From NCBI RefSeq assembly GCF_000966975.1, contig NZ_JZWV01001013.1, positions 1 through 5,366 on the forward strand: DNA of 5,366 nt. The letters run 5' to 3'. The first letter of the stretch is position 1; each line of letters opens with the position of its first letter. Below, in pieces: positions 1 through 5,366 of the stretch. The DNA comes from Streptomyces katrae. Its GTDB lineage: Bacteria; Actinomycetota; Actinomycetes; Streptomycetales; Streptomycetaceae. Below the pieces are notes generated by a model, which saw only the letters and a program-made list of their open reading frames with translations, searched no databases and was not told the DNA's origin. A program made the position numbers and the translations under genes.

Positions 1-1
1 G

Positions 2-967
2 GTCCTGCCGCCCCCCGCCGCGCCCGCGCCGCCGGTGCCCGCCGGGGCGGACCTGCACGTGCCCGGCGTGGGCCCGTTCCTCACCCCCGCCCCGGACTTC
101 TACCGGGTGGACACCGCCCTCGTCGTCCCCCGCGTCGACGCGGGCACCTGGCGGCTGACCGTCCACGGCGACGGGGTCTCCCGGCCCCTGACCCTGACCC
201 TGCCGGAGCTGCTCGCCCGGCCGCTGACGGAGCACGACATCACCCTGTGCTGCGTGTCCAACGAGGTCGGCGGCCCCTACGTGGGCAACGCCCGCTGGCT
301 CGGCGTCCGCCTCGCCGACCTGCTGCGCGAGGCCGGGGTGCGGCCGCCGTCGGCGGGCGGTCCGGCCGACCAGCTGGTGGCGCGCTCGGTGGACGGGATG
401 ACGATCGGCACGCCGGTCGAGACGGTGATGGACGGCCGGGACGCGCTCCTCGCCGTCGGGATGAACGGCGCTCCGCTGCCCTTCGCGCACGGCTTCCCGG
501 TCCGGATGGTCGTACCGGGCCTCTACGGGTACGTGTCGGCCTGCAAGTGGCTGACCGAGCTGCGGCTCACCAGCTTCGCGGCGTACGACGCGTACTGGGT
601 GCGCCGTTCCTGGGCGCAGCAGGCGCCCGTCAAGACGCAGTCGCGGATCGACACCCCGCGCGCCTTCGCCGAGCTCGCGGCGGGGCGGGTGGCGGTGGCC
701 GGGGTGGCGTGGGCGCAGCACCGGGGCATCGCCCGGGTGGAGGTGCGGGCCGACGGCGGCCCCTGGCACGAGGCCCGGCTCGGTGACTCGGACGGAGACG
801 ACACCTGGCGGCAGTGGGTGTGGCCGTGGGAGGCGGCGCCCGGGGAGCACACCCTGGAGGTCCGGGCGACGGACGGCCGGGGCGCGGTGCAGCCCGAGGA
901 GCGCCGGGGCACCCTCCCCGACGGGGCGACAGGCTGGCACTCCGTCACGGTGAGCGTCCACGCGTAG
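2..967 (+). CDS. Sulfite-oxidase-family molybdopterin-dependent oxidoreductase, C-terminal part (5' end outside window)
   Basis: This is the catalytic part of a molybdenum-cofactor enzyme of the sulfite oxidase/YedY superfamily. The frame is open from base 2. It first encodes a Pro/Ala-rich stretch (LPPPAAPAPP), typical of the linker that follows an N-terminal membrane anchor in actinobacterial homologues, so the GTG at 35 is unlikely to be the true start. Numbering from that GTG, the Mo-binding domain covers about residues 10-190. The motif LCCVSNEVGG (71-80) carries the Cys expected to ligate Mo, probably Cys73 (bases 251-253). HGFPVRMVVPG (152-162) and KWLTEL (171-176) are further family signatures. 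Residues about 200-310 look like the Ig-like Mo-cofactor dimerisation domain, ending in the usual PDGATGWH block. Such enzymes act outside the membrane or on its outer face; the substrate cannot be told from sequence. The next gene starts 57 bases downstream on the same strand. The family is confident, the substrate unknown. Confidence 0.9.
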   Translation, partial: VLPPPAAPAPPVPAGADLHVPGVGPFLTPAPDFYRVDTALVVPRVDAGTWRLTVHGDGVSRPLTLTLPELLARPLTEHDITLCCVSNEVGGPYVGNARWLGVRLADLLREAGVRPPSAGGPADQLVARSVDGMTIGTPVETVMDGRDALLAVGMNGAPLPFAHGFPVRMVVPGLYGYVSACKWLTELRLTSFAAYDAYWVRRSWAQQAPVKTQSRIDTPRAFAELAAGRVAVAGVAWAQHRGIARVEVRADGGPWHEARLGDSDGDDTWRQWVWPWEAAPGEHTLEVRATDGRGAVQPEERRGTLPDGATGWHSVTVSVHA

Positions 968-981
968 GGGTTGCGTACCCG

Positions 982-987
982 TACATT
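982..987 (+). promoter_or_regulatory. Possible -10 element for the membrane hydrolase gene
   Basis: TACATT fits the loose actinobacterial TANNNT -10 pattern. It lies in the most A/T-rich stretch of the 57-base gap between the Mo enzyme and the hydrolase. A transcript would begin near 994 and leave a leader of about 30 bases containing the ribosome binding site. No good -35 hexamer is found 17-18 bases upstream, so this is weak. Read-through from the Mo enzyme gene is equally possible. Confidence 0.2.
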
Positions 988-1011
988 TACGACGACATGT
1001 GGCCGTACGTC

Positions 1012-1016
1012 AGGAG
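1012..1016 (+). promoter_or_regulatory. Ribosome binding site deciding the GTG start at 1025
   Basis: AGGAG lies 8 bases before the GTG at 1025, an ideal Shine-Dalgarno spacing. It favours that GTG over the in-frame TTG at 971, which has no such site and would add an 18-residue extension that looks unlike a protein N-terminus. Confidence 0.75.
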
Positions 1017-1024
1017 CCGACCCC

Positions 1025-2095
1025 GTGGAGCTGACCAGCACGTCGTTCCTCGTCACGCTGATCGCCGTCACCGCGCTGGCCATGCTCCTGGCGCTGCTGC
1101 TGTGGAACCGGGTGCCGGGTCCGGCCGTGCTGCGGTGGGTGGCGCGGGTGCTGATGATCGGGGTGTGCCAGCTGACCGCCATCGGGGTCGTGGCCGCCTG
1201 GATCAACGACGGCTACGGGCTGTACGCCTCCTGGGACGACCTGCTGGGCACGGGCGCGGACGCGAGCGCCTCGGCGATGACCGGGCCTCCGCTCGGCCGG
1301 GCCCGTTTCACCCCGGGGGAGAACGGCACCCGGAGCACGTACTTCCGGGGCAGTCATTCGAAGCTCGCCGGCCAGGTGATCGTGTGGACGCCCCCCGAGT
1401 ACGACGCCCCGGGCGCGGAGAAGACCCGTTTCCCGGTGCTGACGCTGCTGCACGGGTACCCGGGGACGCCGCGCTCCTGGATCGACCTGGGTTCGATGCC
1501 GGACGCGCTGGAGCAGCTCGTCCGGCTGGGGGCGTCGCAGCCGTTCATCCTGGTCATTCCCGAGCTGTACCCCGGCGGGGTGAACACCGACTGCAGCGAC
1601 ACCCCGCAGCGCAAGGTCGCCACCTGGCTCGCGCGGGACGTGCCGGACCTGGTGCAGAAGAACTTCCGCACCCTGCCCCAGCCGAAGGGGTGGGGGCTGA
1701 TGGGCGTGTCGACGGGGGCGTTCTGCGCGGCGAAGCTGCCGCTGCAGTACCCGAAGGTGTTCCGTGCGGGCGCGGCCCTGGACCCCGATCCGCTGACCGG
1801 GGACCCGCAGGTGCTGCCCGATGCGGCGCTGCGGGAACGCAACAGCCCGATGTGGCTGGTCGGGCAGGCCAAGGGCGAGGACGTCGCGCTGTTCCTGGCC
1901 ACTTCCGCGCAGGACCGGGACAGCCCGCCGAAGCAGCTGGCCGCCTTCAGCGGCGCGGCGCAGGGCAGCGGGATCCGGGTGAAGACGCTCGTCCGCCCGG
2001 CCGGGGGCCACAACTTCCAGACGTGGACCGGGATGTACCCGGACGCGCTGGGCTGGCTGAGTACGGAGCTCTCCGCGCCCGCCGGCCCGACGTAG
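1025..2095 (+). CDS. Membrane-anchored esterase-family alpha/beta hydrolase
   Basis: The product is a 356-residue protein, taking the GTG start with AGGAG 8 bases upstream. Two hydrophobic helices (about residues 7-26 and 39-59) are joined by a short loop containing three Arg. By the positive-inside rule this loop is cytoplasmic, which places the C-terminal enzyme domain outside the cell. That domain (about 95-350) resembles the esterase D/antigen 85-type group of alpha/beta hydrolases. It has an oxyanion-hole HGYPG (143-147), a nucleophile elbow GVSTG with Ser229, a likely acid Asp297 or Asp299 (in SAQDRDS), and GGH with His329. A serine hydrolase triad is therefore present. Family members cleave esters or transfer acyl groups; corynebacterial relatives are mycolyltransferases, but nothing here shows mycolate activity and Streptomyces lacks mycolates. 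The substrate is unknown. The gene converges on the P450 gene, with 30 bases between the two stops. Confidence 0.85.
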   Translation: MELTSTSFLVTLIAVTALAMLLALLLWNRVPGPAVLRWVARVLMIGVCQLTAIGVVAAWINDGYGLYASWDDLLGTGADASASAMTGPPLGRARFTPGENGTRSTYFRGSHSKLAGQVIVWTPPEYDAPGAEKTRFPVLTLLHGYPGTPRSWIDLGSMPDALEQLVRLGASQPFILVIPELYPGGVNTDCSDTPQRKVATWLARDVPDLVQKNFRTLPQPKGWGLMGVSTGAFCAAKLPLQYPKVFRAGAALDPDPLTGDPQVLPDAALRERNSPMWLVGQAKGEDVALFLATSAQDRDSPPKQLAAFSGAAQGSGIRVKTLVRPAGGHNFQTWTGMYPDALGWLSTELSAPAGPT

Positions 2096-2125
2096 GAGCC
2101 GTGCCGCCCTGGCCTGCCGCCGCCG

Positions 2126-3436
2126 CTACGGCTTGCCCAGCCGGACCGGGAGAGCCTCGACGCTGTTGCCTATGAAGCTGCGCTGGTGCGGGAGTTCGGT
2201 CTCGGGCACCGCGAGGTCCAGGCCGGGGAAGCGGGTGAAGAGCCGTTCCAGGGCGATGGTGGCCTCCAGCCGGGCGAGCGGGGCTCCGACGCAGTAGTGC
2301 GCGCCGTGTCCGAAGGAGAGGTTACGGGCGGCTCCGGGGCGGGTGACGTCGAACCGGTCGGCGTCCGGGCCGTGGACGGCCGGGTCCCGGCCGGCGGCGG
2401 TGTAGCCGGCGAGGACGGGGGTGCCCCGGGGGATGAGGGTGCCGTCGACGGTCAGGTCACGGGTGGGGTAGCGGAAGGGGAACCAGCTGACGGGGCCGTC
2501 CCAGCGCAGGGTCTCGTCCACCACGTCGGACCAGCTCGCCCGGCCGTCCAGGACGAGGTCGAGCTGGTCGCGGTGGGTGCACAGGGCGCGGACGGCGTTG
2601 CTGATCAGGTTGAGGGTGGTTTCGTGGCCCGCGACGAGCATCAGCCGCATGGTGCCGATGAGTTCGGCCTCGCTCAGCCGGTCGCCGTCACCGTCGCGGG
2701 CGGCGATCAGGGCGCTGGTGAGGTCCTCACCGGGGTCGGCGCGGCGGGCGGCGGCGATGGTGGCGATCAGCTCCACGAGTTCCCGTACGGCGGCCATGAC
2801 CTCGGCCGGGGGGATGTCGGTGGAGATGATCACGGTGTGGGAGAGCTCGTGGAGGCGGCCCCGGTGTCGAGGGTCCACGCCGAGCAGTTCGCAGATGACG
2901 CCCATCGGGAGCGGCAGCGCGAAGTGCGTGCGCAGGTCGGCGACTCCGTCGGCGGATCCTTCGGCGGCGCGGGCGAGGCCGTCGAGGAGTTCGTCGGCGA
3001 GCTCCTCGACGCGCGGGCGCAGCCGTTCGACCTGGCGGGCGGTGAAGGCGTTGCCGACGAGGGAGCGCAGGCGGCGGTGGTCGGCTCCGTCGGCGGTGTG
3101 CATGCCCTGGGCGTTGGCGAAGACCCGCAGCGGCCAGTCGGCGGGCACGGTGCCGTCGTGCAGGCCGGGGAAGTGGCGGGCGTCCTTGGCCGCGTCGGGG
3201 TGGGCGAGGAACTCCTTCAGTGCCTCGTGCCCGAGGACGACCGCGCCCGGCACGCCGCCGGGGAGGACCACCTCGGCGACCGTCCCTTCGGCGCGCAGCC
3301 GGGCGTTGAGCGCGTGCGGGCAGCCGCCGGCGGGGTCGATGACGTGGGTGCGCGCCGGTGCGTTCGCGGGTGCGTGCGCCGGCGCGGGGTCGGGTACGTG
3401 GTCGGGTGCCTGCGCGGGTGCGTGGTCGGGTGACAA
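2126..3436 (-). CDS. Cytochrome P450 (bacterial class I type)
   Basis: This is a 436-residue soluble haem monooxygenase, somewhat longer than the usual 400-410 because of an N-terminal tail. Residues 2-30 are Pro/Ala/His-rich, low-complexity and probably disordered; the P450 fold starts near 31. Signatures in order are: HRRLR of helix C (120-124), whose basic residues normally contact haem propionates; the helix I oxygen-activation motif AGHETT (269-274); the helix K ExxR as ETLR (308-311); and the haem loop FGHGAHYCVG (375-384), with Cys382 as thiolate ligand (bases 2291-2293). All key residues are intact. The start is TTG at 3436, chosen because AGGAG lies 7 bases upstream. Such enzymes need a ferredoxin and ferredoxin reductase, neither of which is encoded here. 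The gene is divergent from the SDR. Substrate and CYP subfamily cannot be assigned; a natural-product or xenobiotic hydroxylase is the general expectation. Confidence 0.95.
   Translation of the reverse strand: MSPDHAPAQAPDHVPDPAPAHAPANAPARTHVIDPAGGCPHALNARLRAEGTVAEVVLPGGVPGAVVLGHEALKEFLAHPDAAKDARHFPGLHDGTVPADWPLRVFANAQGMHTADGADHRRLRSLVGNAFTARQVERLRPRVEELADELLDGLARAAEGSADGVADLRTHFALPLPMGVICELLGVDPRHRGRLHELSHTVIISTDIPPAEVMAAVRELVELIATIAAARRADPGEDLTSALIAARDGDGDRLSEAELIGTMRLMLVAGHETTLNLISNAVRALCTHRDQLDLVLDGRASWSDVVDETLRWDGPVSWFPFRYPTRDLTVDGTLIPRGTPVLAGYTAAGRDPAVHGPDADRFDVTRPGAARNLSFGHGAHYCVGAPLARLEATIALERLFTRFPGLDLAVPETELPHQRSFIGNSVEALPVRLGKP
3391..3432 (-). repeat. Two 18-base direct repeats, period 24, in the P450 N-terminal coding sequence
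   Basis: Bases 3415-3432 and 3391-3408 are direct repeats differing at one position. On the coding strand each reads CACCCGACCAC, then G, then C or T, then ACCCG. They are spaced 24 bases apart, which keeps the frame. Degenerate CACCCG/CACCGG copies continue down to about 3355. They encode the x-A-P/D-H-A-P type tail. Such repeats can change copy number in units of 8 codons without breaking the frame. Confidence 0.75.
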
Positions 3437-3443
3437 GCCGGCT

Positions 3444-3448
3444 CTCCT
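3444..3448 (-). promoter_or_regulatory. Ribosome binding site deciding the TTG start of the P450
   Basis: On the minus strand AGGAG is followed by 7 bases (AGCCGGC) and then TTG at 3436. The next codons read directly into the Pro/Ala tail and the P450 fold. This strong site is the reason for accepting a rare TTG start rather than an internal GTG. Confidence 0.75.
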
Positions 3449-3449
3449 G

Positions 3450-3461
3450 GTCCGTACGGAC
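3450..3461. promoter_or_regulatory. Perfect 12-base palindrome in the P450 leader
   Basis: GTCCGTACGGAC is its own reverse complement. It ends one base before the P450 ribosome binding site and lies in the putative untranslated leader. It could be an operator half-site pair or a small RNA hairpin controlling ribosome access. The 8-base core CCGTACGG also occurs inside the P450 gene (2783-2790) and at 5311-5318, so chance is not excluded. Confidence 0.35.
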
Positions 3462-3466
3462 GGTTT

Positions 3467-3494
3467 CCGGCCAACAGTGCGGCCTGATGGCCGG
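3467..3494. promoter_or_regulatory. 28-base imperfect inverted repeat between P450 and SDR
   Basis: The arms CCGGCCA (3467-3473) and TGGCCGG (3488-3494) are perfect complements. After a single A/A mismatch the pairing continues as CAG (3475-3477) with CTG (3484-3486), around a 6-base centre. That makes 10 pairs in a symmetric dyad. It overlaps the putative P450 -10 hexamer (3474-3479) and most of the spacer, a position where a bound repressor would block transcription. A transcribed hairpin is the alternative. Confidence 0.45.
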
Positions 3495-3503
3495 GTTGTA
3501 CAA
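3474..3503 (-). promoter_or_regulatory. Candidate P450 promoter
   Basis: On the minus strand TTGTAC (3503-3498) and CACTGT (3479-3474) are separated by 18 bases, the usual spacing for the main actinomycete sigma factor. The hexamers match the consensus only partly: TTG at -35, and A at position 2 with T at position 6 of -10. Transcription would start near 3467 and give a leader of about 30 bases carrying the AGGAG site. It is plausible from position but not proven. Confidence 0.3.
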
Positions 3504-3509
3504 GCCCGG
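3491..3509. promoter_or_regulatory. Dyad with TTGTACAA core, candidate operator or hairpin
   Basis: TTGTACAA (3496-3503) is a perfect 8-base palindrome and one of the few A/T-rich sites in this gap. In another register CCGGGTT (3491-3497) pairs with AGCCCGG (3503-3509), with one G-U pair and a 5-base loop. The core coincides with the putative P450 -35 hexamer, so a regulator bound here would affect the P450 directly. No regulator gene is present in the window to pair it with. Confidence 0.4.
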
Positions 3510-3543
3510 GCAGCGGGACGGGCGGCCGGCGCGGCACGCGGCG

Positions 3544-3549
3544 TAAGGT
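3544..3549 (+). promoter_or_regulatory. Candidate -10 element for SDR, possibly giving a leaderless transcript
   Basis: TAAGGT fits TANNNT and ends 6 bases before the ATG at 3556, so transcription could begin at or next to the A of the start codon. The same bases contain AAGG (3545-3548), which could instead serve as a weak ribosome binding site with 7-base spacing. There is no clear -35. The two readings exclude each other. Confidence 0.35.
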
Positions 3550-3555
3550 CGCGGC

Positions 3556-4479
3556 ATGCCGGGAACTGAGCGGACTCTTGAGGGCAGGGTGGCCCTGGTG
3601 GCCGGGGCGACGCGGGGCGCGGGGCGCGGGATCGCGGTCCAGCTGGGCGCGTCGGGCGCGACGGTCTACGTATCGGGGCGCAGTACGGCCGGGCGGCCGT
3701 CGGAGTACGGCCGCCCGGAGACGATCGAGGAGACGGCGGCGCTGGTGACGGCGGCGGGCGGGCGGGGCGTGCCGGTGGTGGCCGACCATCTGGTGCCCGA
3801 GCAGGTCGAGGCGCTGGTGGCGCGGATCGAGGCCGAGCAGGGCCGCCTCGACCTGCTGGTGAACGACGTCTGGGGCGGGGAGCAGCTCTTCGAGTGGGAG
3901 AGTCCCGTGTGGGAGCACGATCTGGACCGGGGGCTGCGGCTGCTCCGGCTGGCGATCGACACGCATGCCGTGACCAGCCATTTCGCCCTGCCGCTGCTGC
4001 TGCGCGAGCCGGGCGGGCTGGTGGTGGAGATGACGGACGGTACGGCCGAGTACAACGCGACCCGCTACCGGAACTCGTTCTTCTACGACATCGCCAAGTC
4101 GGCGGTGCTGCGGATGGCGTTCGCGCTCGGGCACGAGCTGGGGCCGCGCGGGGCGACGGCGGTGGCGCTGACGCCGGGCTGGATGCGTTCGGAGATGATG
4201 CTGGACGCCTTCGGGGTGACGGAGGCGAACTGGCGGGACGCCCTGAAGGAGGTCCCGCACTTCGCGATCTCCGAGACCCCGTCGTACGTCGGCCGGGCGG
4301 TCGCGGCCCTGGCCGCCGACCCGGAGGTGTCCCGCTGGAACGGGCAGTCCCTCTCCAGCGGGCAGCTCGCGGGGGTCTACGGCTTCACGGACCTCGACGG
4401 GAGCCGGCCGGACGCCTGGCGGTACATGGTGGAGGTCCAGGACCCGGGCCGGCCGGCGGACACCACCGGCTACCGCTGA
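3556..4479 (+). CDS. Short-chain dehydrogenase/reductase (SDR) with variant active site
   Basis: The product is a 307-residue NAD(P)-dependent oxidoreductase with a single Rossmann-fold domain. The nucleotide-binding glycine motif is GATRGAGRG (17-25). Arg20 within it and Arg42 in SGRS after the second strand suggest NADP(H). The usual NNAG is replaced by NDVWGG (103-108). The catalytic pair is Tyr177 and Lys181 in YDIAK. The Ser normally 13 residues before the Tyr is absent: that position is Ala164, with Thr160 and Thr163 nearby in MTDGTAEYN. PGW (207-209) matches the usual PG after the sixth strand. The C-terminal tail (about 260-307) is longer than in classical 250-residue SDRs. This pattern resembles the DHRS1-like atypical branch, which is an inference. 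The gene is divergent from the P450 and overlaps the methyltransferase gene by 10 bases at its 3' end. The ATG start fits the onset of homology. The substrate is unknown. Confidence 0.9.
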   Translation: MPGTERTLEGRVALVAGATRGAGRGIAVQLGASGATVYVSGRSTAGRPSEYGRPETIEETAALVTAAGGRGVPVVADHLVPEQVEALVARIEAEQGRLDLLVNDVWGGEQLFEWESPVWEHDLDRGLRLLRLAIDTHAVTSHFALPLLLREPGGLVVEMTDGTAEYNATRYRNSFFYDIAKSAVLRMAFALGHELGPRGATAVALTPGWMRSEMMLDAFGVTEANWRDALKEVPHFAISETPSYVGRAVAALAADPEVSRWNGQSLSSGQLAGVYGFTDLDGSRPDAWRYMVEVQDPGRPADTTGYR

Positions 4480-5234
4480 CCGGCGGAGGGGGCGGGAGCT
4501 CCGGCCGGGCGGCGGAAGAGGGCCGTCCAGAGGAAGGCCTCGCCGAAGTACGGGGACTCCTGCGGCTCGTCGCGCATCCGGCGCAGTTCCCGCTCCTCCA
4601 GGCCGGAGAAGATCCAGCGCAGCGACTCGGGGGTGTAGGCGAGCCCGCCTCCGAGGCCGCCCTCCCGGTAGTGCGCGGCGTCGGAGAGCTCGGAGCCCAT
4701 CGCGCCGGCCGCGAAGCAGGTGAGGCCGAGGTGGCCGCCGGGGGCGAGGACGCGTTCCAGGAGGGCGAGGTAGCTGACGCGGCGGTGCGGCGGCAGGTGG
4801 TGGAAGCACCCGGAGTCGTACACCAGGTCGTAGGGGCCGCCGAGTTCGCCGGCCGCGGCGAGGGCGAAGGCGTCGCCGCGGTGGAAGCGGATGTCGGCGC
4901 CGGCCTCCCGGGCGCGCTCCCCGGCCCAGGCGAGGGCCGTCGGCGACAGGTCCACGGCGTCCACCTCGAAGCCGAGGGAGGCGAGGTGGAGGGCGTTGCG
5001 GCCCGGGCCGCAGCCCAGGTCCAGGGCGCGGCCGGGGGTGATCAGGCCGCGTTCGACGTGGGCGGCGAGGTTCTCGTCGGGCTTCGCCACGAAGAACGGC
5101 ACCGGTTTGGCGCGGTCGGCGTAGAAGCCGTCCCACCAGTCCGCGCCACCGGCCGTCCAGCGGTCGGCTGCCGGTGCGAACAGTCCGTCCAGCAGGCTGA
5201 GCACGTCTTCCATGGAGCGTATGCTGCGGTCCAT
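4470..5234 (-). CDS. Class I SAM-dependent methyltransferase
   Basis: The product is a 254-residue cytoplasmic methyltransferase with a Rossmann-like fold. Motif I is LDLGCGPGRNA (71-81), which binds S-adenosylmethionine. VDAVDLSP (91-98) supplies the acidic Asp95 for the ribose. YDLVYDSGCFHHLPP (135-149) is the motif at strand 4, and RVLAPGGHLGLTCF (161-174) is the strand 5 region. The N-terminal 60 residues (WWDGFYADRAKPVPFF at 33-48) probably form the substrate cap. The FHHLP and APGG features place it with small-molecule Methyltransf_11/25-type or TehB/thiopurine-like enzymes rather than RNA or DNA methylases, but the acceptor is unknown. ATG at 5234 is preferred: AAGGGGAG lies just upstream, whereas an upstream in-frame ATG (5279) would place the likely -10 element inside the coding region. 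The stop codon overlaps the end of the SDR gene on the other strand. Confidence 0.9.
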   Translation of the reverse strand: MDRSIRSMEDVLSLLDGLFAPAADRWTAGGADWWDGFYADRAKPVPFFVAKPDENLAAHVERGLITPGRALDLGCGPGRNALHLASLGFEVDAVDLSPTALAWAGERAREAGADIRFHRGDAFALAAAGELGGPYDLVYDSGCFHHLPPHRRVSYLALLERVLAPGGHLGLTCFAAGAMGSELSDAAHYREGGLGGGLAYTPESLRWIFSGLEERELRRMRDEPQESPYFGEAFLWTALFRRPAGAPAPSAGQR

Positions 5235-5237
5235 CAA

Positions 5238-5245
5238 CTCCCCTT
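5238..5245 (-). promoter_or_regulatory. Ribosome binding site of the methyltransferase
   Basis: AAGGGGAG on the minus strand precedes the ATG at 5234. AAGG has 7-base spacing; the GGAG part is only 3 bases away. It supports this start over the upstream ATG at 5279 and the downstream ATG at 5213, which has no such site. Confidence 0.6.
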
Positions 5246-5258
5246 CTCCGAGGGGGAG

Positions 5259-5264
5259 ATCGTA
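5259..5264 (-). promoter_or_regulatory. Candidate -10 element of the methyltransferase
   Basis: TACGAT on the minus strand fits TANNNT and sits in a locally A/T-rich stretch (ATTTCGATACGATC). Transcription would start near 5252, giving a leader of about 18 bases that contains the ribosome binding site. The -35 position 17 bases upstream reads CTGCGA, a poor match. The rest of the 132-base upstream stretch to the window end shows no gene. Confidence 0.35.
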
Positions 5265-5366
5265 TCGAAATCCGCCCATCGTCGCAGGTCGGAGCCTATG
5301 CGCGGACCCCCCGTACGGCCGCGGGCCCGCCGCGGACCAGGGGCCCGGCACCCCCCTCCACCACCC

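Noticed and set aside
35..37. GTG at 35 as start of the Mo enzyme
   Set aside because: The frame is open to the window edge and encodes a typical Pro-rich linker, so the gene begins upstream.
971..1024. TTG at 971 as start of the hydrolase
   Set aside because: It has no ribosome binding site of its own, starts 3 bases after the Mo enzyme stop, and yields an unlikely Thr/Arg-rich extension. The GTG at 1025 has AGGAG at 8-base spacing.
2096..2134. Possible bidirectional terminator between hydrolase and P450
   Set aside because: AGCCGT (2097-2102) pairs with ACGGCT (2128-2133), but the loop is about 25 bases and there is no T tract. It is too weak to call.
814..2175. Open frame of 453 codons on the plus strand overlapping the Mo enzyme and the hydrolase
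   Set aside because: The translation is Gly/Arg/Ala-rich and featureless, while the other frame encodes an intact hydrolase.
2186..3433. Open frame of 415 codons opposite the P450
   Set aside because: It is a Gly/Val/Glu-rich mirror of the P450 codons with no domain. The P450 has every family motif.
3217..5136. Open frame of 639 codons on the minus strand across the SDR, the intergenic region and parts of its neighbours
   Set aside because: It is Arg/Pro-rich with no recognisable domain, and lies antisense to or out of frame with genes that carry clear motifs. It is a composition artefact of high G+C.
5311..5318. CCGTACGG palindrome as a shared operator with 3452-3459
   Set aside because: A third copy sits inside the P450 coding sequence (2783-2790), so the 8-mer is not specific to control regions.
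5319..5335. Inverted repeat CCGCGG, GCCCG, CCGCGG upstream of the methyltransferase
   Set aside because: Each arm is itself palindromic and pure G/C; such structures are expected by chance at this composition and it is not placed at the promoter.

Overview
The window looks like a piece of a Streptomyces (or closely related actinomycete) chromosome. G+C is very high and third codon positions are almost all G or C. GTG and TTG starts sit behind AGGAG-type ribosome binding sites, and every protein resembles families common in streptomycetes. Long open frames on the wrong strand are abundant, as expected at this composition.

Layout, left to right. (1) Bases 2-967, plus strand: the C-terminal part of a sulfite-oxidase-family molybdenum enzyme whose beginning lies outside the window. 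(2) 1025-2095, plus strand: an esterase-family alpha/beta hydrolase behind two membrane helices, predicted to face outward. (3) 2126-3436, minus strand: a complete bacterial class I cytochrome P450 with a repetitive Pro/Ala-rich N-terminal tail. It converges on the hydrolase, with 30 bases between the stops. (4) 3437-3555: a 118-119 base divergent control region with several nested inverted repeats. (5) 3556-4479, plus strand: a short-chain dehydrogenase/reductase (SDR) whose usual catalytic Ser is not at its normal place. (6) 4470-5234, minus strand: a class I SAM-dependent methyltransferase. It overlaps the SDR tail to tail by 10 bases. (7) 5235-5366: the methyltransferase upstream region, with a plausible -10 element and no gene.

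How the genes may work together: the Mo enzyme and the hydrolase are codirectional but separated by 57 bases, and no functional link is visible. The P450, SDR and methyltransferase are tailoring-type enzymes (hydroxylation, redox, methylation). The P450 and SDR share one divergent promoter region and may be coregulated. No ferredoxin, regulator, transporter or biosynthetic core enzyme is present, so a pathway cannot be named.

I see no mobile element, tRNA, rRNA, CRISPR or defence system. The most interesting parts are the dyad-rich P450/SDR intergenic region, the SDR active-site variation, and the repeat-encoded P450 tail. Overall the region is ordinary.
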